Source: JAJDNS01 sp963578825 (GTDB lineage Bacteria > Acidobacteriota > Vicinamibacteria > Fen-336). From it: a stretch of DNA of 64,000 nucleotides. Under the pieces are notes generated by a model. That model was not told the origin of the DNA, ran no database searches, and saw nothing but the letters and a program-made list of their open reading frames with translations. Where the stretch lies: assembly GCA_963578825.1 (NCBI GenBank), contig CAUZDW010000009.1, forward strand, positions 1 to 64,000. The letters are read 5' to 3'. Every line of letters starts with the position of its first letter. Position 1 is the stretch's first letter. The position numbers and the translations under genes were made by a program. Of the stretch, positions 59,599 to 64,000 are shown piece by piece.

Positions 59599-61002
59599 GT
59601 GAGCGCAGACGACCTCTGCTTTGTTCCGGCGCACGTGCTGCGCGGCCGGATTGCGTCGAAGGAGCTGTCCTCCGTGGACCTGATCGAGGCGGTCATCGCA
59701 CGCGCCGAGCGCGTCGACGAGCAGCTCAACTTCATCGCGCTGCCGCGTTTCGAGCAGGCGCGCGAGGCGGCCGCCGCCGCGGAAGCCGCGCTCGCGCGAG
59801 GCGATTCGCTCGGTCCGCTTCACGGCATCCCGATCACGATCAAGGACAATATACCGACGGCCGGCGACGTGACGACCGTCGGATCCTACGCCTTCGAGCA
59901 CAACGTCGCGCAGGACGACGCGGAGATGGCGAAGCGCCTCAAGGCCGCCGGAGCCATCGTCTACGCCAAGACGACGACGCCGGAGTTCGCCCACCGCGTG
60001 CTCACCGAATCGCCCCTTCACGGTGTGACCCGCAGCCCCTGGTCGCCCGAGTACACACCCGGCGGGTCGAGTGGGGGCGCCAGCGTGGCTGTGGCCGCCG
60101 GCTGCGGCCCGCTCGCGCAGGGCACCGACGGCGGCGGCTCGATTCGCTGCCCGGCCTCGTGCACCGGCATTGTCGGCATCAAGCCCACGCTCGGGCGTAT
60201 CCCCTTCGAGCTGATGCAGGACGGCTTCGGCAACTATGCCTTCACCGGACCGATGGCGCGCAGCGTCGACGACGCTGCGCTGATGCTGGCGGTGATGTCC
60301 GGGCCATTGGGTGCCGACCCCTGGACGCTGGCGGTCCCCGCGCTGCCTCCGCCCGATACGCCCGTGCGGGGGTCGGTTGCCGGGCTGCGCGTCGCCTGGA
60401 TCGAGCGCTTTGGCGCCGTGCCGCTCGACCCCGAGGTGGCCGCGGCCACCGGCGACGCCGTTGCAGCACTTTCCGACGCCGGGGCCCGGGTTGAGGCCGT
60501 GGTCGAGCCCGCGCTCGCCGACGTGTTCGAGTACTATCCGGTCATCGCGACGGCGGCCCACGGGGGTCGCCTCTCCGGTCTACTCGAGAAGTGGGGCGAG
60601 CGGATCACACCCAGCATGCGCGCGTGCATCGAACAGGGCGGAACGTACAGCGCCGCTCAGCTCGTGCAGGCGTCGGATCGGCGCACCGCGCTCTTTCGCC
60701 GGATCCAGTCGCTGTTTGAAGAGCACGATCTGATCTTGACGCCGACACTGAACGCGCCGCCCAAGACGGTCGACGAGAACGGCGCGATCAACTCGACCAT
60801 GTACTCCGAGTGGGCGGTCTATCTCTACCCGTTCAACCTGACGGGTCACCCGGCGGCGTCGGTCCCGGTCGGCTTCACGCGCGCCGGCCTGCCCGTCGGG
60901 CTGCAGCTGGTCGGTCCCTGGTACTCGGAGCCACGGCTGCTCGAGACGATGGCGTGGCTGGAGGCGAACCGACCGTGGGCGGCTCGCCGTCCGCCGGTTT
61001 GA
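59599..61002 (+). CDS. Amidase-signature hydrolase
   Basis: 467 aa. Hydrolyses a carboxamide. Ser-cisSer-Lys triad: Lys in HGIPITIKDNIPTAG (about 83), cis-Ser in TPGGSSGGASVAVAAGCG (about 158), nucleophile Ser in GTDGGGSIRCPASCTGIVG (about 182). FNLTGHPAASVPVGFTRAGL near the C-terminus is family-typical. No signal peptide. Start GTG 59599 with GAGGAGAGAG before it. It is followed 52 nt later by a cupin gene and faces the transporter operon, so the imported solute may be its substrate. A GatA role is unlikely because no gatB or gatC is present. Confidence 0.93.
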   Translation: MSADDLCFVPAHVLRGRIASKELSSVDLIEAVIARAERVDEQLNFIALPRFEQAREAAAAAEAALARGDSLGPLHGIPITIKDNIPTAGDVTTVGSYAFEHNVAQDDAEMAKRLKAAGAIVYAKTTTPEFAHRVLTESPLHGVTRSPWSPEYTPGGSSGGASVAVAAGCGPLAQGTDGGGSIRCPASCTGIVGIKPTLGRIPFELMQDGFGNYAFTGPMARSVDDAALMLAVMSGPLGADPWTLAVPALPPPDTPVRGSVAGLRVAWIERFGAVPLDPEVAAATGDAVAALSDAGARVEAVVEPALADVFEYYPVIATAAHGGRLSGLLEKWGERITPSMRACIEQGGTYSAAQLVQASDRRTALFRRIQSLFEEHDLILTPTLNAPPKTVDENGAINSTMYSEWAVYLYPFNLTGHPAASVPVGFTRAGLPVGLQLVGPWYSEPRLLETMAWLEANRPWAARRPPV

Positions 61003-61054
61003 GTTTGCGCCTCACGCGCGTGGCGGCTCAACCCGATCCGTTTGGAGGTGTGTG

Positions 61055-61582
61055 ATGACGAGACCCGTGGTCACGGTCGAAGAGATGCGCAGCCGCATCG
61101 CCGTGTGGACCGATCTGAAGTCTTCCTCCATGCCGCTCGTCGACGCCGTTCTGCCCCAGTTCCAACGCGAGATCTTTAACATCATCGGTCGCGGTGTCAC
61201 CGAGGACGCGACCATGGCTGTCGCGATCCCGGACGCCCGGGATTTTCACATGGCGATCATCAAGGCGGGCCCGGGCAAGGGCACCGGGCTGCACACGCAC
61301 AAGACGATCGAGGCGTTCGTGGCGCTCAGCGGCACCTGGTCCGTGCAGTGGGGCGACGACGGCGAGAACGAGTTGACCCTCGGCCCGTGGGACGTCATCT
61401 CCATCCCCACCGAGATCATGCGCGGATTCCGTAACGACAGCTCCGAGGAGGCGGTATTGCTCTCGATCCTCGGTGGGACCGATCCCGGCAAGGTGACCTG
61501 GTCCGGCGCGGTTCTCGACGCGGTGAAGGCGCGCGGCTACGACCTGGACGACAACGGCAACATCATCCAGGTCGACGCCTGA
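61055..61582 (+). CDS. Cupin-domain protein
   Basis: 175 aa. Single cupin barrel: GTGLHTHKTIEAFVALSGTW has the metal-ligand motif 1 pattern with H-x-H and Glu, followed by LGPWDVISIPTEIMRGFRND (motif 2). Small-molecule isomerase, dioxygenase or sensor roles are all possible. GGAGG lies 6 nt before the ATG. It sits directly after the amidase gene, so it probably acts in the same pathway. Confidence 0.88.
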   Translation: MTRPVVTVEEMRSRIAVWTDLKSSSMPLVDAVLPQFQREIFNIIGRGVTEDATMAVAIPDARDFHMAIIKAGPGKGTGLHTHKTIEAFVALSGTWSVQWGDDGENELTLGPWDVISIPTEIMRGFRNDSSEEAVLLSILGGTDPGKVTWSGAVLDAVKARGYDLDDNGNIIQVDA

Positions 61583-61657
61583 GGCCGACGCGCTCCCGGA
61601 TGGCGGTCCGCACGCGCGAGGCAGCTCAACGCTCCGAGTGACCGGCCGGAGGTGCGT

Positions 61658-62935
61658 CTAGAAGCTGAAACGGGCCTCGACGGTAAAACGTCGCGCGTCG
61701 GTGTCGGGATCGACGCCCGAGTCCTCGGCCGCGAGACGCGGGTCGGCGTCCAGCTCCACGTACTCGAGACCGATCCGAAGCTGCTCCACCGGGTTCCAGA
61801 ACAACGCTGCGGTCCAGGCGCGACCGGCGTCGTCGTTGCGCTCCTCGGTGCCGTCGCGGTCGACGGCGTCGAAGTAGTCGTAGCAGACCGTCAGCCGGGT
61901 CCGGGAAGTGCTCCAGGACACGAGCGCGTACGCCGCCCGCATGTCGATCTGGACATGAGACTTCTCGAACGCCCCCATACCGGTGGCGCCCCACAGGAAC
62001 TCGCCGACGACTACCACGTCGGGCCCGAGGTGCAGGTCGCCGCCAACAACGCCAAACCGCGTGCGCCACGAGTACTGAAGGTCGTAGAGCATGCGGTCGC
62101 CGCGGTTGTCGAAGTAGGCCCCCTGCAGCGTGATCTTCCCGAAGCGGCTCCAGCGCGCCAGGCCGAGCCACCCCACCCGGTCGTCGAGTTCGTCGATCAG
62201 CCGAGTGCCGTCGTCGCGCTGCGGGTCGAAGCCGCCGGGGGGCGTGAAGGAGGCGAGAGGGGGCAGCGGCAGGACCTCGCCCGCGACCATGAGCCGGTCC
62301 CCCATGCTCCAGCCCCGCCACGAGACCAGGCTGCCCGAGGGGTCGTTGAACCCGAAGGCGGTGGCGCCGACGACGAACTCCTCGTTCGACTCGGTCTCGA
62401 AGATCAGGCGCGTCTCGAGTCCGACGATCCGCAGCTCCTCGGCGGTCCACGTGTTCAGGGCCGAGAGCGTGATCGTATACGGTGAGGACCAGAGGGGCCC
62501 GACGTTCTCCCGAGAGGTTCCAGGAAACAGAAGGCCGGCGCGAAGCCGCAGCGACGTCGAGTACGAGAGCGAGGGATGGAACTCGAGATAGCCCTCGGCG
62601 AGACCCGCCCGATCGCCCTGGCTGTCCTCCCCGTCGTAGCGGGCCCGCCCGTGGACGAAGACGCGCAAGTCCTCGGTGAGCGAGAGGTCGAGGCCGAGCT
62701 GCGCCTTTCCGACGAAGTCCCAGCTCCGATCGCCGGGCTCCTCTCCACCCACCGTGAAGCGCCCGAAGCCTCCTTCGAGCCACGGACGGCGGGACTCGCT
62801 GTAGACGGCCCGGGCCGTCAGCAGACCCTCCACGTCGAGCTCCGCCGCGTCCAGACGCGCGGCCCCTGCCAGCACCCGAAACGGGGTGCGATGCGGATCG
62901 CCGTTCTCGAGCCCACGATCCAGAATAACCTGCAT
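61658..62935 (-). CDS. Outer-membrane beta-barrel protein, N-terminus doubtful
   Basis: About 425 aa from the first ATG. Alternating amphipathic strands throughout (LGLDLSLTEDLRVFVHGRAR, LTVCYDYFDAVDRDGTEERN) and a terminal aromatic in RRFTVEARFSF mark a barrel, possibly of the alginate-export/porin kind. There is no signal peptide: the frame opens at QVILDRGLENGDPHRTPFRV, and upstream it remains open into a sulfatase tail in another frame. The 5' end is therefore probably lost at about 62930-62980. Confidence 0.75.
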   Translation of the reverse strand: MQVILDRGLENGDPHRTPFRVLAGAARLDAAELDVEGLLTARAVYSESRRPWLEGGFGRFTVGGEEPGDRSWDFVGKAQLGLDLSLTEDLRVFVHGRARYDGEDSQGDRAGLAEGYLEFHPSLSYSTSLRLRAGLLFPGTSRENVGPLWSSPYTITLSALNTWTAEELRIVGLETRLIFETESNEEFVVGATAFGFNDPSGSLVSWRGWSMGDRLMVAGEVLPLPPLASFTPPGGFDPQRDDGTRLIDELDDRVGWLGLARWSRFGKITLQGAYFDNRGDRMLYDLQYSWRTRFGVVGGDLHLGPDVVVVGEFLWGATGMGAFEKSHVQIDMRAAYALVSWSTSRTRLTVCYDYFDAVDRDGTEERNDDAGRAWTAALFWNPVEQLRIGLEYVELDADPRLAAEDSGVDPDTDARRFTVEARFSF

Positions 62936-62939
62936 CGGG

Positions 62940-63225
62940 GTTGCACGCGGGGAGCTCGATGCCGAAAAGGACGCGGCCGGCCTGGTCGACCTCCTGACAG
63001 CTCAGCATCGGGCCCACGGCCCCGCGCGCTTCTTTCCGCACCCGCTCGAACCGTGTGCGGATGACGTCGAGACCGGCGGCGTAGTCTGGGTCCCGTGCGC
63101 GGTTGTCGTACTCCGTCGGGTCGGTGTCGTGATCGTAGAGCTCTTCGTTGTCGCCGCTCGCGCGCTCGCCCCAGCGGTTGTAGCGCCAGCGATCGGTGCG
63201 CGTTGTGGTGACCGGCTTCCATCCG
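62940..63225 (-). pseudogene. C-terminal fragment of a sulfatase
   Basis: About 90 codons: HSGWKPVTTTRTDRWRYNRW, ASGDNEELYDHDTDPTEYDN and PDYAAGLDVIRTRF are the hallmark end of a type I sulfatase (the ELYD-H-DP-E motif). The catalytic domain before it is missing where a divergent MscS gene starts (63205-63225), and no in-frame stop ends it before the barrel gene, so it is broken on both sides. Unrelated in detail to the sulfatase at 16512. Confidence 0.75.
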
Positions 63226-63891
63226 GAGTGGGCCGAGCCGACGTACAAGCTCGTGCGCATCCTGGCGGTGGTGATCGTCCTCGTCGACGTGGTGCCCCAC
63301 CTTCCAGGTGCGAGCACCGGCTTCTTCCGGGGTGTCTCGCTGCTGGTGGGTGCAATGGTGACCCTCGGATCGTCCTCGGCCGTCTCCAACCTGGTGTCGG
63401 GAACGGTGCTGATCTACACCCGTGGGTTTTAGATCGGCGACTACGTCGAGATCGGCGAAGCCAGCGGTGAGGTCGTGGAGCGCTCGCTTCTCAAGACCCA
63501 GCTGCGCACACCGCTGAACGAGATCGTGACGATCCCCAACAGCCGTGTCCTGGGAGCCAACATCGTCAACTACAGCGCCGCCGCGCGGGAGCGGGGCCTG
63601 ATCCTGGCCTCGACCGTCGGGATCGGCTACGACGTCGACTGGAGGACCGTCCACGAGCTGCTCGAGCGTGCGGCGAGCCGAACGGAGCACGTGCTCGCGG
63701 ATCCACGGCCGTTCGTCGTTCAGAAGGGCCTCGACGACTTCGCAGTCAGCTACGACCTTCGCGCCTCCACCCGGCGCGCTGACCTGATGCCGGCGATCCG
63801 CTCCGAGCTCCAGCAAAACGTTCTCGACGCGTTCAACGAGGCCGGCGTCGAGGATCTTGTCACCCCGCTACTCGGCCGTCCGCGACGGTAA
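63211..63891 (+). pseudogene. MscS-type mechanosensitive channel: 5' end lost and amber codon
   Basis: Coding similarity begins at FHPEWAEPTYKLVRILAVVI, without a start codon, and includes membrane helix 3 (LGSSSAVSNLVSGTVLIYTR). At 63430-63432 an in-frame TAG interrupts RGF-IGDYVEIGEASGEVVE, where homologues have Arg, Lys or Gln. The rest, the cytoplasmic beta domain (TPLNEIVTIPNSRVLGANIV), runs to a normal stop. The N-terminal helices are missing at the join with the sulfatase tail. An ORF from 63475 would lack the pore, so the gene as it stands is probably dead. Confidence 0.82.
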
Positions 63892-63936
63892 TCCTTCGAC
63901 GATCGTCCGACGCTCCGCCGACGACGGGAGCGAATC

Positions 63937-64000
63937 GTGACATGGGAAGGCGTTCTGGCGGCGGCGCGGGCGGCTTCGGCCCGGCTCAGCGCCCGGGGTC
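63937..64000 (+). CDS. Start of an unidentified gene at the right edge
   Basis: GTG at 63937 preceded by GGGAG (63926-63930) opens a frame (VTWEGVLAAARAASARLSAR) that continues past the window. Too short to identify. Confidence 0.4.
   Translation, partial: MTWEGVLAAARAASARLSARG

Noticed and set aside
59599..61002. GatA subunit of the amidotransferase
   Set aside because: The amidase signature fits, but gatB and gatC are absent and an AsnRS gene is present; the catabolic context is the better explanation.
15525..63432. Amber codon reassignment (TAG read as an amino acid)
   Set aside because: Two conserved genes have in-frame TAG, but TAG is also the normal end of many intact genes here (asnS, DUF1800, acyl-CoA dehydrogenase, the kinase, AbiEii), so recoding is not supported.
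1..64000. CRISPR array, rRNA or riboswitch
   Set aside because: No regularly spaced direct repeats, no conserved rRNA segments and no recognisable riboswitch cores were seen on reading both strands.

Overview
The window is a G+C-rich bacterial contig with tightly packed genes (many 1-4 nt ATGA/GTGA overlaps, few clear terminators, no rRNA, tRNA or CRISPR seen). The gene content points to a member of Acidobacteriota or a similar soil, sediment or host-associated phylum: a Ser/Thr kinase with TolB-like and TPR regions, a DUF1800/DUF1501 pair, sulfatases, a DUF2961 (GH172) protein, PQQ-type beta-propellers and a heterotetrameric sarcosine oxidase. No marker gene allows a firm placement, so this is an inference.

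Layout. 1-0.9 kb: a P4-type integrase running off the left edge. 1.1-9.2 kb (minus strand): a long cell-envelope and housekeeping run, from an N-acetylmuramoyl-alanine amidase through a GerMN protein, a secreted TPR/thioredoxin-like protein, a cyclophilin, a CYTH protein, a MurU/GMP-type sugar nucleotidyltransferase and an AmgK-like sugar kinase to asnS. 9.3-19.9 kb: DUF1800/DUF1501, pirin, a long acyl-CoA dehydrogenase, a damaged EAL protein and a damaged M24 peptidase, a sulfatase, a methyltransferase and a glycerophosphodiesterase. 20-22.6 kb: a NeuD-like acyltransferase, a BKACE enzyme (two compensating frameshifts) and a glycosyltransferase, all with ATGA overlaps. 22.6-30 kb: GH172 protein, a sarcosine oxidase operon in which alpha and gamma subunits look fused, and a peroxiredoxin. 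30-39.2 kb: methyltransferase, serine hydrolase, metallo-beta-lactamase-fold protein, secreted proteins, the kinase and an AbiEii-type nucleotidyltransferase pair. 39.2-43.8 kb: thiolase, aminotransferase, acyl-CoA/acetoacetyl-CoA-type ligase, with a 180-bp palindromic intergenic element between the first two. 43.9-49 kb: a scarred zone holding several gene fragments. 49.1-50.1 kb: an A/T-richer, foreign-looking orphan. 50.3-61.6 kb: two uptake and catabolic modules (sugar kinase + polar-amino-acid-type ABC transporter + SIS isomerase; CUT1-type ABC transporter + amidase + cupin). 61.7-64 kb: an outer-membrane barrel, a sulfatase tail and a MscS channel, all damaged.

The most striking property is damage. 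At four places (about 15.94, 35.87, 48.07 and 63.21 kb) two divergent genes meet head to head with both 5' ends missing. Elsewhere there is a PQQ-propeller/VapC chimera, a nucleotidyltransferase reduced in frame to its first 20 and last 28 residues, two in-frame amber codons, a homopolymer frameshift and a double frameshift. About a dozen of some sixty genes are affected. This could be real decay by deletion or a draft assembly with collapsed joins; the sequence alone does not decide, and read mapping across each join would.
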